Positions 27,482 to 37,465 are shown, counted from the stretch's first letter. The stretch is 64,000 bases of DNA from Pseudomonas helvetica (GCF_039908645.1 NZ_CP150917.1:494501-558500); one strand, 5' to 3'. A program made the numbers and translations. The notes: generated from the sequence alone by a model not told the origin.

Positions 27482-27518
27482 TTGAGGTACGAGCGTGGCG
27501 CTCGGAAAACGTGGAGCG

Positions 27519-27550
27519 CGAGTGGCCCTCCGGTGAAGGAGGGCCGCTCG
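27519..27550. repeat. 13-bp hairpin just after aceF stop
   Basis: Arms 27519-27531 and 27538-27550 pair with one G-U. It lies 5 bp beyond the aceF stop and ahead of the intrinsic terminator. It may protect the mRNA 3' end. Confidence 0.5.
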
Positions 27551-27554
27551 GTCT

Positions 27555-29189
27555 TTACAGCAGAATGGTGCGGATGTCGCCCAGCAGGTCGCTCAGACGC
27601 TTGGTGAAGCGTGCAGCAGCAGCGCCGTTGATCACACGGTGATCGTAGGACAGCGACAGTGGCAGCATCAGTTTCGGCTGGAAGGCTTTACCGTCCCAGA
27701 CTGGCTGGATGGTTGCCTTGGAAACACCGAGGATCGCCACTTCCGGCGCGTTGACGATCGGCGTGAAGCCGGTGCCGCCAATGTGCCCGAGGCTGGAAAT
27801 CGTGAAGCAGGCACCTTGCATCTCGTCTGCCGAGAGCTTCTTGGTCCGGGCTTTTTCAGCCAGGGAAGCGGCTTCGGCAGCCAGTTGCAGCAGGCTCTTC
27901 TGGTCGACGTTCTTGATGACCGGTACCAGCAGGCCTTCAGGAGTGTCGACGGCGAAGCCGATGTTCACGTATTTCTTGCGGATGATCGCTTTGCCGCTTG
28001 GCGCCAGCGAGCTGTTGAAGTCCGGCAGCTCCTTGAGCAGGTGCGCGCAGGACTTGAGCAGCAGTGGCAGTACGGTCAGCTTGACGCCAGCCTTCTCGGC
28101 CACGGCTTTCTGTGCGACACGGAAAGCTTCCAGCTCAGTGATGTCAGCCGAATCGAACTGGGTCACGTGAGGCACGTTCAGCCAGCTGCGGTGCAGGTTG
28201 GCGGCGCCAGCCTGCATCAGGCGGGTCATCGGCACTTCTTCGATTTCACCGAAGCGGCTGAAGTCCACGACCGGAATCGGCGGAATACCGGCACCGCCGG
28301 TTGCGCCTGCGGCTGGAGCTTCTTTGGCCTTCTGCATCATGGCTTTGACGTAAACCTGCACGTCTTCCTTGAGCACACGACCGTGTGGGCCGCTTGGGCT
28401 CACCGCGTTCAGCTCGACGCCGAACTCACGGGCCAGCTGACGAACCGCCGGGCCTGCGTGAACCTTGGCACCGCTTGGCGCTGGAGCTTGCACCGGCGCC
28501 GGAGCGGCCTCGGTTTTTGCAGCAGGCGCAGCAGGTGCAGCAGCGGCAGGCGCAGCGGCTTGAGCCGGGGCAGCGGCAGCTGGTGCTGGCGCAGCAGGTG
28601 CAGCAGCGCCTGCCACTTTCAGCTTGAGGATAAAGTCGCCAGTGCCGACTTCGTCTTCGAGCTTGACCGCGATGCTTTCCACTACGCCGGCAGCCGGCGA
28701 AGGGATTTCCATGCTGGCCTTGTCAGACTCCAGGGTGATCAGCGATTGATCAGCCTCAACGGTGTCGCCAACCTTGACCAGTACTTCGATGATCTTGGCC
28801 TTGCCCGACGAGCCGATGTCCGGGACGTGAATGTCCTGAACGGTGGCAGCAGCAGGCGCAGCGGCTGGCGCTGGAGCAGCTTGCGGTGCCGGTGCAGCAG
28901 CAGGTGCTGCAGCGGCCGCAGGTGCAGCGGCCGGAGCCGCAGGTGCCGCAGCGGCACCCTCGACTTCCAGTTCCATCAGCTCGTCGCCTTCTTTCAGGCG
29001 ATCGCCCAGCTTCACTTTCAGGCTCTTGATGACGCCGGCCTTGGGGGCCGGAATCTCCATGCTCGCCTTGTCCGACTCAAGTGTCAGCAGGCTCTGGTCA
29101 GCTTCGATGCGATCACCGACCTTGACCAGCAATTCAATTACTTCACCTTCACCGCTGCCGATGTCAGGTACGCGAATGAGTTCGCTCAC
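27555..29189 (-). CDS. aceF: Pyruvate dehydrogenase E2, dihydrolipoyllysine acetyltransferase
   Basis: Core of the pyruvate dehydrogenase complex; transfers the acetyl group from lipoyl-lysine to CoA. It has 544 residues and starts with GTG at 29189, 7 nt after GAGGAG. There are two lipoyl domains with the lipoylated lysine in ESDKASMEIP (about residues 41 and 160), joined by long Ala/Pro linkers. Then come the E1/E3-binding domain (AGPAVRQLAREFGVEL, about 245) and the catalytic acyltransferase domain ending with SYDHRVINGAAAARF, which supplies the active-site His. It lies 11 bp after aceE and is co-transcribed with it. The E3 gene lpd is not in the window, as usual in Pseudomonas. Confidence 0.98.
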   Translation of the reverse strand: MSELIRVPDIGSGEGEVIELLVKVGDRIEADQSLLTLESDKASMEIPAPKAGVIKSLKVKLGDRLKEGDELMELEVEGAAAAPAAPAAAPAAAAAPAAAPAPQAAPAPAAAPAAATVQDIHVPDIGSSGKAKIIEVLVKVGDTVEADQSLITLESDKASMEIPSPAAGVVESIAVKLEDEVGTGDFILKLKVAGAAAPAAPAPAAAAPAQAAAPAAAAPAAPAAKTEAAPAPVQAPAPSGAKVHAGPAVRQLAREFGVELNAVSPSGPHGRVLKEDVQVYVKAMMQKAKEAPAAGATGGAGIPPIPVVDFSRFGEIEEVPMTRLMQAGAANLHRSWLNVPHVTQFDSADITELEAFRVAQKAVAEKAGVKLTVLPLLLKSCAHLLKELPDFNSSLAPSGKAIIRKKYVNIGFAVDTPEGLLVPVIKNVDQKSLLQLAAEAASLAEKARTKKLSADEMQGACFTISSLGHIGGTGFTPIVNAPEVAILGVSKATIQPVWDGKAFQPKLMLPLSLSYDHRVINGAAAARFTKRLSDLLGDIRTILL

Positions 29190-29200
29190 AGAGTCTCTCC

Positions 29201-31846
29201 TCAGCAGTCCAGTGGGTTGCGTTTTTCCGGGTTGATACCGAACTTGACGATGGCTTCAGCCACCACCTTAGGTTCGATGTCACCACGGTCAGCCAGCGCT
29301 TCAAGGGCTGCCAACACCACGAAATGACGGTCGACTTCGAAGAAATGACGCAGTTTCTTGCGGCTGTCGCTGCGGCCGAAACCGTCGGTGCCCAGCACTT
29401 TGAATTCCTTGGACGGAACCCACTGACGGATCTGCTCGGCGAACAGCTTCATGTAGTCGGTCGACGCGATGACCGGACCTTTACGGCCGATCAGGCAGTC
29501 TTCAACGTAGCTGCGCTTAGGCTTCTGGCCAGGGTGCAGGCGATTGGTGCGCTCTACGGCCAGGCCATCACGACGCAGTTCGTTGAAGCTGGTAACGCTC
29601 CACACGTCAGCGCCGACGTTGAACTCTTCACGCAGAATCTTCGCCGCTTCACGAACTTCACGCAGGATGGTGCCGGAGCCCATCAGCTGAACGTGGTGCG
29701 CCGCTTCGCGGTTGTCTTCTTCGAGCAGGTACATGCCCTTGATGATGCCTTCTTCCACGCCGGCCGGCATGGCTGGCTGCTGGTAGGACTCGTTCATCAC
29801 GGTGATGTAGTAGAAAACGTCCTGCTGCTCTTCGGTCATCTTCTTCATGCCGTCCTGGATGATCACCGCCAGCTCGTAGCCGTAGGTTGGATCAAAGGTG
29901 CGGCAGTTCGGGATGGTAGCGGCCAGAATGTGGCTGTGACCGTCTTCGTGTTGCAGGCCTTCGCCGTTCAGCGTGGTCCGGCCGGCGGTGCCGCCGATCA
30001 GGAAACCGCGGGTACGGCTGTCGCCAGCGGCCCAGGCCAGGTCGCCGATACGCTGGAAGCCGAACATCGAGTAGAAGATGTAGAACGGCAGCATTGGCTG
30101 GTTATGGCTGGAGTACGAAGTACCGGCAGCGATGAAGGAGCTCATGGCGCCCGCTTCGTTGATGCCTTCTTCGAGGATCTGGCCCTTCTTGTCTTCCTTG
30201 TAGAACATCACCTGGTCTTTATCGACTGGCTCGTAGAGCTGGCCGACGGACGAGTAGATGCCCAACTGACGGAACATGCCTTCCATACCGAAGGTACGGG
30301 CTTCGTCCGGGATAATCGGGACGATGCGCGGGCCGATGTCCTTGTCCTTGACCAGCTGCGCGAGGATCCGCACGAAGGCCATGGTGGTGGAAATTTCACG
30401 GTCGCCCGAGCCGTCGAGGATCGCCTTGAGGGTATCGAGCGATGGTGTCGGCACGCTGAAGCTCTGCGCGCGGCGCTGTGGCACGAAACCGCCCAGTGCA
30501 GTGCGGCGCTCGCTCAGGTAGCGGGCTTCGGCGCTGTTTGGCTCCGGTTTGAAGAATGGCAGGTTTTCCAGTTCTTCGTCTTTGACCGGAATGTCGAAGC
30601 GGTCACGGAACAACTTCAGGCTGTCGACATCGACTTTCTTGGTGTTGTGCGCGGTGTTTTTCGCTTCGCCGGCACCGGTGCCATAACCTTTGATGGTCTT
30701 GGCCAGGATGACGGTCGGTTGTTCTTTGTGGTTGACCGCTTCGTGGTACGCCGCGTAGACCTTGTACGGGTCGTGGCCGCCACGGTTGAGCTTCCAGATC
30801 TCGTCGTCGGACAGATCGGCAACCATCGCCTTGAGTTCTGGCGAGTTGAAGAAGTGTTCACGCACGAACGCGCCGTCTTTGGCTTTGTAGTTCTGGTACT
30901 CGCCGTCGATGACTTCGTCCATCCGGCGTTGCAGGATACCGTCGACGTCTTTGGCCAGCAGTGGGTCCCAGAAACGGCCCCAGATGACCTTGGTCACGTT
31001 CCACTGGGCACCGCGGAACACGCCTTCGAGTTCCTGGATGATCTTGCCGTTGCCGCGAACCGGGCCGTCGAGGCGCTGCAGGTTGCAGTTGATGACGAAG
31101 ATCAGGTTGTCGAGCTTCTCGCGGCCAGCCAGCGAGATCGCACCCAGGGATTCCGGCTCGTCGCACTCGCCGTCGCCCAGGAAGCACCAGACTTTTTGCT
31201 TGCCTTCAGGGATGAAGCCGCGGGCTTCCAGGTACTTCATGAAGCGTGCCTGGTAGATCGCCTGGATCGGGCCCAGACCCATCGATACCGTCGGGAACTG
31301 CCAGAAATCAGGCATCAGCCAAGGGTGCGGGTAGGACGACAGACCGTTGCCATCGACTTCCTGGCGGAAGTTGTTCATCTGGTCTTCGGTGATGCGGCCT
31401 TCCATGAATGCACGGGCGTAAACGCCTGGCGAGGTGTGGCCCTGGAAGTAGATCAGGTCGCCGCCGTGTTCGTCGGTCGGGGCCTGGAAGAAATAGTTGA
31501 AGCCAATGTCGTACAGGGTTGCGCTGGAGGCGAAGCTGGAGATGTGACCGCCCAGGTCAGAATCTTTCAGGTTCGTACGCATCACCATGGCCATCGCGTT
31601 CCAGCGTACCAGCGAGCGAATGCGGCGTTCCATGAACAGGTCGCCAGGCATGCGTGCTTCGTGGGTAACGGGAATGGTGTTGCGGTATGGCGTGGTGATG
31701 GCGTAAGGCAATTGCGAACCGCTACGGGTTGCGAGTTCGCCCATACGGGTCATCAGATAGTGAGCACGGTCTTCGCCTTCTTTGTCGAGAACCGATTCCA
31801 GGGCGTCCAGCCATTCCTGGGTTTCGACGGGATCGAGGTCTTGCAT
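29201..31846 (-). CDS. aceE: Pyruvate dehydrogenase E1, homodimeric type
   Basis: A thiamine-diphosphate enzyme that decarboxylates pyruvate and acetylates the lipoyl arms of AceF. It has 881 residues, normal for the homodimeric E1. The ThDP/Mg motif is FLGDGECDEPESLG (about 223-236) ending in LIFVINCNLQRLDGP. The middle and C-terminal transketolase-like domains are intact (LPFYIFYSMFGFQRIGDLAW). The ATG at 31846 follows GGAG. It is the first gene of aceEF. The upstream gap with glnE carries two palindromic operators at 31956 and 32008, suggesting pyruvate-responsive GntR-type control. Confidence 0.98.
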   Translation of the reverse strand: MQDLDPVETQEWLDALESVLDKEGEDRAHYLMTRMGELATRSGSQLPYAITTPYRNTIPVTHEARMPGDLFMERRIRSLVRWNAMAMVMRTNLKDSDLGGHISSFASSATLYDIGFNYFFQAPTDEHGGDLIYFQGHTSPGVYARAFMEGRITEDQMNNFRQEVDGNGLSSYPHPWLMPDFWQFPTVSMGLGPIQAIYQARFMKYLEARGFIPEGKQKVWCFLGDGECDEPESLGAISLAGREKLDNLIFVINCNLQRLDGPVRGNGKIIQELEGVFRGAQWNVTKVIWGRFWDPLLAKDVDGILQRRMDEVIDGEYQNYKAKDGAFVREHFFNSPELKAMVADLSDDEIWKLNRGGHDPYKVYAAYHEAVNHKEQPTVILAKTIKGYGTGAGEAKNTAHNTKKVDVDSLKLFRDRFDIPVKDEELENLPFFKPEPNSAEARYLSERRTALGGFVPQRRAQSFSVPTPSLDTLKAILDGSGDREISTTMAFVRILAQLVKDKDIGPRIVPIIPDEARTFGMEGMFRQLGIYSSVGQLYEPVDKDQVMFYKEDKKGQILEEGINEAGAMSSFIAAGTSYSSHNQPMLPFYIFYSMFGFQRIGDLAWAAGDSRTRGFLIGGTAGRTTLNGEGLQHEDGHSHILAATIPNCRTFDPTYGYELAVIIQDGMKKMTEEQQDVFYYITVMNESYQQPAMPAGVEEGIIKGMYLLEEDNREAAHHVQLMGSGTILREVREAAKILREEFNVGADVWSVTSFNELRRDGLAVERTNRLHPGQKPKRSYVEDCLIGRKGPVIASTDYMKLFAEQIRQWVPSKEFKVLGTDGFGRSDSRKKLRHFFEVDRHFVVLAALEALADRGDIEPKVVAEAIVKFGINPEKRNPLDC

Positions 31847-31955
31847 GGCTTGCTCCAGGGCGGAAAGGCTTCCAGAATCGGTTGCCTGAGTTAGCGACTG
31901 GCCTTGTGGGCAGACGTTATAAATTCTTGGAATGCCGGAGGTTGATTCGGCGGCG

Positions 31956-32022
31956 TGTAGTTTTACTACAAATCGTCGGCCATTTCAGCCTTTCGAATGT
32001 ATATACGAGTAGTAAAACTACA
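31956..32022. promoter_or_regulatory. Pair of GntR/FadR-type operators upstream of aceE
   Basis: Two 15-bp sites, TGTAGTTTTACTACA (31956-31970) and AGTAGTAAAACTACA (32008-32022), are nearly exact reverse complements and lie 52 bp apart centre to centre (about five helical turns). Each contains TAGTNNNACTA, which fits the FadR-subfamily consensus TNGTNNNACNA used by PdhR and LldR. The sites are 110-176 bp upstream of aceE and about 207-273 bp upstream of glnE. The rest of the 382-bp gap (31847-32228) is AT-rich promoter DNA without another clear motif. Confidence 0.65.
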
Positions 32023-32228
32023 GAAGACGGGCGTGTGGCCTCCTGCTGCGTTGTGAGAATAATCGTTACTGTTGGTCTTTAGCTAACCGAGATAGGTGGA
32101 AGTTTGATGCTGGCTGCCAAAAAAACCGAAATTTCAGCTATTTCTAACTTTTGTTCGACAGTCCTTTGCGTAGTGCATTTCATGAATTCACTACAGACAG
32201 CCCTTTCTACGCCGATCAAGGATAGACC

Positions 32229-35168
32229 ATGAGCCTTCCTTCGCTTGCCGAACTGCCGGCCATTCTTCTTCCGCTTGCCAGCCGCGCCGAGCAGTCGTTC
32301 CGTGCCGCTGTTGCCCTGTTTGACGATGATCATGGCCTGTCGACCTGGTCGCCAGAACGCTGGACAGCGTTTGCCCGAGTGACAGCGGCCAGCGATTTCG
32401 TCATTGAACAGAGCCTGCGTGACCCTTTGATGTTGCTTGAGCTTGTGCGGTCCGGCGAACTCGACCGAAGTTTCGCCTCCGGTGAATTGTGCGCACAGAT
32501 CGCCGCTGCGGTGCAGACGGCCACCACCGACGATGAGTTGGGTCGCGTATTACGCCGGCAGCGCAACCGTCAGCAAGTGCGGATTATCTGGCGCGACCTG
32601 ACCCGCCAGGCCGATCTGATCCAGACCTGCCGTGACCTCTCGGACATGGCCGATGCGAGCATCGATCAGGCTTATCAATGGTTGTATCAGCGCCATTGCC
32701 AGCAGTTCGGTACACCCACCGGGCGGCGCAGCGGTGAACCGCAGCAAATGGTCATTCTCGGAATGGGCAAGCTTGGCGCAGTGGAGCTCAACCTGTCGTC
32801 GGACATCGATTTGATTTTCGCCTACCCCGAAGGCGGCGAGACGGTCGGCGTAAAGCGTCCATTGGATAACCAGGAATTTTTCATTCGTCTGGGCCAGCGG
32901 TTGATCAAGGCGCTGGACCCGATGACTGTCGACGGTTTTGTCTTCCGTGTCGACATGCGCTTGCGGCCGTACGGTTCATCCGGCGCGCTGGTGCTCAGCT
33001 TCAATGCGTTGGAGCAGTACTACCAGGACCAGGGGCGCGACTGGGAGCGTTACGCAATGATCAAGGCGCGGGTGGTGGCCGGTGATCAGGCGGCGGGCGC
33101 GCAATTACTCGACATGCTGCGGCCATTCGTTTACCGGCGATATCTGGATTTCTCGGCCATCGAAGCGCTGCGCACCATGAAGCAGCTGATTCAGCAGGAA
33201 GTCCGGCGCAAAGGCATGGCCGACAACATCAAGCTCGGCTCTGGCGGCATTCGCGAGGTTGAATTTATCGCGCAGGCCTTTCAGCTGATTCACGGGGGGC
33301 GCGACCTGAGTTTGCAGCAGCGTCCTCTATTAAAAGTACTCAGCACGCTGGAAGGGCAAGGTTACCTGCCGCCGGCGGTGATCAGCGAGCTGCGCGAAGG
33401 TTACGAATTCCTGCGCTACACCGAGCATGCGATCCAGGCGATTGCCGACCGGCAGACGCAAATGCTCCCGCATGATGAGCGAGATCAGGCGCGCATTGCC
33501 TTTATGTTGGGTTTTGCCAATTGGACAGCGTTCCATGAACAACTGATGTACTGGCGCGGCCGGGTCGACTGGCATTTCCGTCAAGTGATCGCTGACCCGG
33601 ATGAAGAGGACGGCGAGGAGAGCGAAGTGGTGGTCGGCGGTGAGTGGTTGCCGCTCTGGGAGGAAGCCCAGGATGAAGAGGCCGCTTGCCGTCAGTTGGA
33701 AGAGGGTGGTTTTGTCGATGCGCCCAAGGCCCTGAAAACGCTCGCCAGCCTGCGCAGCAGTCCGCAATTGCGGGCGATGCAACGTCTGGGGCGCGAACGG
33801 CTCGATGCCTTTATTCCGCGTTTGCTGGCGCAAGCGGTTGAACACGCCAGCCCGGACCTGGTGCTGGAACGCGTGTTGCCGTTGGTTGAAGCGGTGGCTC
33901 GGCGCTCGGCTTATCTGGTGCTGCTCACCGAGAACCCTGGTGCGCTACGGCGGCTGATGACCTTGTGCGCGGCCAGCCCGTGGATTGCCGAACAGATCAC
34001 CCGTTTTCCGTTGTTGCTCGACGAACTGCTCAACGAGGGGCGGCTGTTCAAGCCACCGTTGGCGCCGGAGCTGGCCGCCGAATTGCGCGAGCGGCTGACG
34101 CGGATTCCCGAGGATGATCTCGAACAACAGATGGAAGCCTTGCGGCACTTCAAGCTGGCGCACCGCCTGCGGGTGGCGGCCTCGGAAATCGCCGGCAGCC
34201 TGCCGCTGATGAAAGTCAGCGACTACCTGACCTGGCTCGCCGAAGCCATTCTGGAGCAAGTGCTGGCCCTGGCCTGGCGTCAAACGGTCGCCAAGTACGG
34301 CTCGCCGCAGCGTTCCGACGGAACCTTGTGCGACCCGGGGTTCGTCATTGTCGGTTACGGCAAGGTCGGCGGTCTGGAGTTGGGGCATGGTTCGGACCTC
34401 GACCTGGTGTTCATCCACGATGGTGATCCGCAAGCAGAAACCGACGGTGCGAAACCGATCGACGGCGCGCAGTTCTTCACCCGGCTGGGGCAGCGGATCA
34501 TCCATTTGCTGACCACCCAGACCAACTCCGGCCAGTTGTACGAAGTTGATATGCGCCTGCGCCCTTCTGGCGCGTCGGGGCTGTTGGTCAGTTCGTTGGG
34601 GGCGTTCGAGCGCTATCAGGAAAACGAAGCCTGGACCTGGGAGCATCAGGCGCTGGTGCGGGCGCGGGTGCTGGTCGGCAGTCAGGATGTCGGCCAGGCT
34701 TTCGAGAAAGTCCGGGCGAAGGTTCTGGCCCGGGCACGCGACTTACCCAAGCTGCGCCAGGAAGTCAGTGAGATGCGCGCCAAGATGCGCGACAACCTGG
34801 GAAGCAAGGGCACCGCTGCCGGGACCGCACCAAACGCCTTCGAAGCCACTGCGCCGTTCGACCTCAAGCAGGACGCCGGTGGTATCGTCGATATTGAATT
34901 TATGGTGCAATACGCCGCGTTGGCGTGGTCTGACACGCACCCTTCGCTGCTCCGCTATACGGATAACATCCGCATCCTGGAAGGTCTGGAGGAAGTCGGG
35001 TTGATGCCCGCCGAAGACGCCAGCCTGCTGCGTGAGGCCTATAAAACCTACCGCGCGGCGGCCCACCGCCAGGCCCTGCAGAATGAGGCCGGGGTGATTG
35101 CGGGGGACCAGTTTGTGGCCGAGCGACGCGAAGTGTTGCGGATCTGGCGCGAGCTGGGGTTAAGCTGA
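32229..35168 (+). CDS. glnE: Bifunctional glutamine synthetase adenylyltransferase/deadenylylase
   Basis: Adds AMP to and removes it from glutamine synthetase according to the PII/glutamine signal, linking nitrogen state to GlnA activity. It has 979 residues. There are two nucleotidyltransferase domains, each with the GxGKxG...S-D-x-D signature: GMGKLGAVELNLSSDIDLIF near 179 (deadenylylase half) and GYGKVGGLELGHGSDLDLVF near 709 (adenylyltransferase half). Each is followed by a GlnE/helical regulatory domain (AQAFQLIHGGRDLSLQ). The ATG at 32229 follows AAGGAT. It is divergent from aceE. The next gene is waaF; the ilvE gene that sits between them in P. aeruginosa is absent. Confidence 0.98.
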   Translation: MSLPSLAELPAILLPLASRAEQSFRAAVALFDDDHGLSTWSPERWTAFARVTAASDFVIEQSLRDPLMLLELVRSGELDRSFASGELCAQIAAAVQTATTDDELGRVLRRQRNRQQVRIIWRDLTRQADLIQTCRDLSDMADASIDQAYQWLYQRHCQQFGTPTGRRSGEPQQMVILGMGKLGAVELNLSSDIDLIFAYPEGGETVGVKRPLDNQEFFIRLGQRLIKALDPMTVDGFVFRVDMRLRPYGSSGALVLSFNALEQYYQDQGRDWERYAMIKARVVAGDQAAGAQLLDMLRPFVYRRYLDFSAIEALRTMKQLIQQEVRRKGMADNIKLGSGGIREVEFIAQAFQLIHGGRDLSLQQRPLLKVLSTLEGQGYLPPAVISELREGYEFLRYTEHAIQAIADRQTQMLPHDERDQARIAFMLGFANWTAFHEQLMYWRGRVDWHFRQVIADPDEEDGEESEVVVGGEWLPLWEEAQDEEAACRQLEEGGFVDAPKALKTLASLRSSPQLRAMQRLGRERLDAFIPRLLAQAVEHASPDLVLERVLPLVEAVARRSAYLVLLTENPGALRRLMTLCAASPWIAEQITRFPLLLDELLNEGRLFKPPLAPELAAELRERLTRIPEDDLEQQMEALRHFKLAHRLRVAASEIAGSLPLMKVSDYLTWLAEAILEQVLALAWRQTVAKYGSPQRSDGTLCDPGFVIVGYGKVGGLELGHGSDLDLVFIHDGDPQAETDGAKPIDGAQFFTRLGQRIIHLLTTQTNSGQLYEVDMRLRPSGASGLLVSSLGAFERYQENEAWTWEHQALVRARVLVGSQDVGQAFEKVRAKVLARARDLPKLRQEVSEMRAKMRDNLGSKGTAAGTAPNAFEATAPFDLKQDAGGIVDIEFMVQYAALAWSDTHPSLLRYTDNIRILEGLEEVGLMPAEDASLLREAYKTYRAAAHRQALQNEAGVIAGDQFVAERREVLRIWRELGLS

Positions 35169-35198
35169 ACTCGAAGTCATGGACGAAACAACTCTTGA

Positions 35199-35303
35199 TG
35201 TGGGAGCGAGCATGTTCGCGATAGCACAATGACAGTCGACATCAATGTTGAATGTGATGACCCTATCGTCGGAACGCCGCTGGGAGCAAGCCTGCTCCCA
35301 CAG
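35199..35303. repeat. REP elements (TGTGGGAGC family)
   Basis: A REP copy near 35199 (TGTGGGAGCGAGCATGTTCG) and a self-complementary copy at 35281-35303 (TGGGAGCAAGCCTGCTCCCA) fill the glnE-waaF gap. Confidence 0.75.
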
Positions 35304-35355
35304 TAATTATCGAGGCGGGGAGGCTTATGCCTCCCTTATTCGTTTGTGGATAACT

Positions 35356-36390
35356 ATGAAAATTCTGATCGTTGGGCCCAGTTGGGTCGGTGACATGGTG
35401 ATGGCGCAGACACTCTTCCAGTGCCTGAAACAGCGTCATCCTCAGTGCGAAATCGACGTGCTGGCCCCCGAGTGGAGTCGGCCGATCCTTGAGCGGATGC
35501 CCGAAGTGCGTCAGGCCTTGAGCTTTCCGCTCGGCCACGGCGTGCTGGAGCTGGCAACGCGGCGGCGGATCGGCAAGTCCCTGGCCGGCCAGTACGATCA
35601 GGCGATTTTGCTGCCCAATTCGCTGAAATCGGCACTGGTGCCGTTCTTTGCCGGCATCCCGAAACGCACCGGTTGGCGTGGCGAGTTTCGTTACGGCCTG
35701 CTCAACGATGTGCGTACCCTCGATAAAGAGCGTTACCCGCTGATGATCGAGCGCTTCATGGCGCTCGCCTATGAGCCGGGCGCCGAGTTGCCCAAGCCGT
35801 ATCCGCGCCCGAGCCTGCAAATCGACCCGGGCAGCCGCGACGCTGCGCTGGCCAAGTTCGATCTGGCCCTTGATCGTCCGGTGCTGGCGCTGTGCCCGGG
35901 TGCCGAATTCGGTGAATCCAAGCGCTGGCCGTCGGAGCACTACGCCAAGGTCGCCGAGGCGAAAATCCGCGAGGGCTGGCAAGTCTGGCTGTTCGGTTCG
36001 AAGAACGATCACGCGGTTGGCGAAGACATTCGCTCGCGACTGATTCCGGGCCTGCGTGAAGAGTCGGTGAACCTCAGTGGCGCCACTTCGCTGGCCGAGG
36101 CCATCGACTTGCTGTCTTGCGCCGATTCAGTGGTGTCCAACGACTCCGGCCTGATGCACGTCGCAGCAGCGCTGAACCGCCCGCTGGTAGCGGTCTATGG
36201 CTCGACGTCGCCGGGCTTCACGCCGCCGCTGGCCGAGAAGGTCGAGATCGTTCGCCTGGGTATCGAGTGCAGCCCGTGTTTCGATCGTACCTGCCGTTTC
36301 GGTCATTACAACTGCTTGCGCCAGCTCACGCCGCAACCGGTGAACGAAGCGTTAGAACGCCTGCAAGGCGCTCCGGTCGAGGTCCGTTAA
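35356..36390 (+). CDS. waaF: ADP-heptose:LPS heptosyltransferase II
   Basis: Adds the second L-glycero-D-manno-heptose to the LPS inner core at the cytoplasmic face. It has 344 residues. The ATG at 35356 gives the conserved start MKILIVGPSWVGDMVMAQ; an upstream in-frame ATG is rejected because it would run through REP DNA. GT9 features are LCPGAEFGESKRWPSEHYAK and SNDSGLMHVAAALNRPLVAV followed by YGSTSPGFTPP. A C-terminal Cys cluster (CSPCFDRTCRFGHYNC) is typical. It is the first gene of a tight run waaF-waaC-waaG-waaP. Confidence 0.98.
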   Translation: MKILIVGPSWVGDMVMAQTLFQCLKQRHPQCEIDVLAPEWSRPILERMPEVRQALSFPLGHGVLELATRRRIGKSLAGQYDQAILLPNSLKSALVPFFAGIPKRTGWRGEFRYGLLNDVRTLDKERYPLMIERFMALAYEPGAELPKPYPRPSLQIDPGSRDAALAKFDLALDRPVLALCPGAEFGESKRWPSEHYAKVAEAKIREGWQVWLFGSKNDHAVGEDIRSRLIPGLREESVNLSGATSLAEAIDLLSCADSVVSNDSGLMHVAAALNRPLVAVYGSTSPGFTPPLAEKVEIVRLGIECSPCFDRTCRFGHYNCLRQLTPQPVNEALERLQGAPVEVR

Positions 36391-36391
36391 G

Positions 36392-37465
36392 TTGCGGGTA
36401 CTGTTGATCAAGACTTCCTCGCTGGGCGATGTGATTCATGCGTTGCCGGCGTTGACCGACGCGGCACGGGCGATCCCGGGCATCAAGTTCGACTGGGTAG
36501 TGGAAGAAGGCTTCGCCGAGATCCCGACCTGGCACCCGGCGGTTGGCAAGGTGATTCCGGTGGCGATCCGTCGCTGGCGCAAGAACCTCTGGCAAACCCT
36601 CAAAAGCGGCGAGTGGAAACGCTTCAAGCAAAACGTTCGTGCGACCAAATACGATCTGGTGATCGATGCCCAGGGCCTGCTCAAAAGCGCCTGGCTGACC
36701 CGTTACGTCCGCGCGCCGGTAGCCGGGCTGGACAAGAACTCTGCCCGTGAGCCCATTGCCGCGCGATTTTATTCCCGGCGTCTGGCGGTAGCCCGTGGGC
36801 AACACGCCGTGGAACGACTGCGTCAGTTATTCGCCGTGGCGCTGGGCTACGACCTGCCGCAAGGGTTGGGCGACTATGGCCTGAACGTCGAGCGGTTGGT
36901 CGAGCTGCCGCGCAAGAATCCTTACGTGCTGTTTCTGCACGGCACGACGTGGGACACCAAGCATTGGCCGGAAGCTTACTGGCGTGAGTTGGCCGAACGC
37001 ATGGGCCACCTCGGCATGGCGGTGAAACTCCCATGGGGCAACCCGGCCGAAAAGGCCCGGGCCGAGCGCATCGCCAAGGGTCTGCGCAATGCCGAAGTGC
37101 TGCCCAAGTTGAACCTGGCCGGCGTCGCCAAAGTGCTGGCCGGTGCGCAAGCCTGCGTGGCGGTAGACACCGGTCTCGGTCATCTGGCCGCTGCGCTGGA
37201 CGTGCCGACGATATCGTTGTTCGGCCCGACCAATCCGGGCCTGACCGGTGCCTATGGCAAAAGCCAGGTGCACCTGGCGAGCGACTTCCCGTGTGCGCCA
37301 TGCATGCAAAAGAAATGTTCTTACCAACCGACCGCTGAAGATCAGCGTCGATTCGATCTCAAGCGCGAGTGGCCATTGTGCTTCACTCGCCTGAACCCCG
37401 AGCGTGTCGCGAGCCGTTTAAGCGCGCTTTTGCAGCCGCCGCTACTGGCTGAGGAGCTGCGCTGA
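36392..37465 (+). CDS. waaC: LPS heptosyltransferase I
   Basis: Transfers the first heptose onto Kdo2-lipid A. It has 357 residues and starts with TTG at 36392, one base after the waaF stop and preceded by CGAGG. The encoded start MRVLLIKTSSLGDVIHALPA is the standard WaaC N-terminus, so the unusual start codon is well supported. GT9 motifs are FLHGTTWDTKHWPEAYW and DTGLGHLAAALDVPTISLFG with PTNPGLTGAYG. The 3' end overlaps waaG by one base. Confidence 0.97.
   Translation: MRVLLIKTSSLGDVIHALPALTDAARAIPGIKFDWVVEEGFAEIPTWHPAVGKVIPVAIRRWRKNLWQTLKSGEWKRFKQNVRATKYDLVIDAQGLLKSAWLTRYVRAPVAGLDKNSAREPIAARFYSRRLAVARGQHAVERLRQLFAVALGYDLPQGLGDYGLNVERLVELPRKNPYVLFLHGTTWDTKHWPEAYWRELAERMGHLGMAVKLPWGNPAEKARAERIAKGLRNAEVLPKLNLAGVAKVLAGAQACVAVDTGLGHLAAALDVPTISLFGPTNPGLTGAYGKSQVHLASDFPCAPCMQKKCSYQPTAEDQRRFDLKREWPLCFTRLNPERVASRLSALLQPPLLAEELR

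Noticed and set aside
29324..31894. 856-codon frame opposite aceE
   Set aside because: Antisense of the highly conserved aceE gene.
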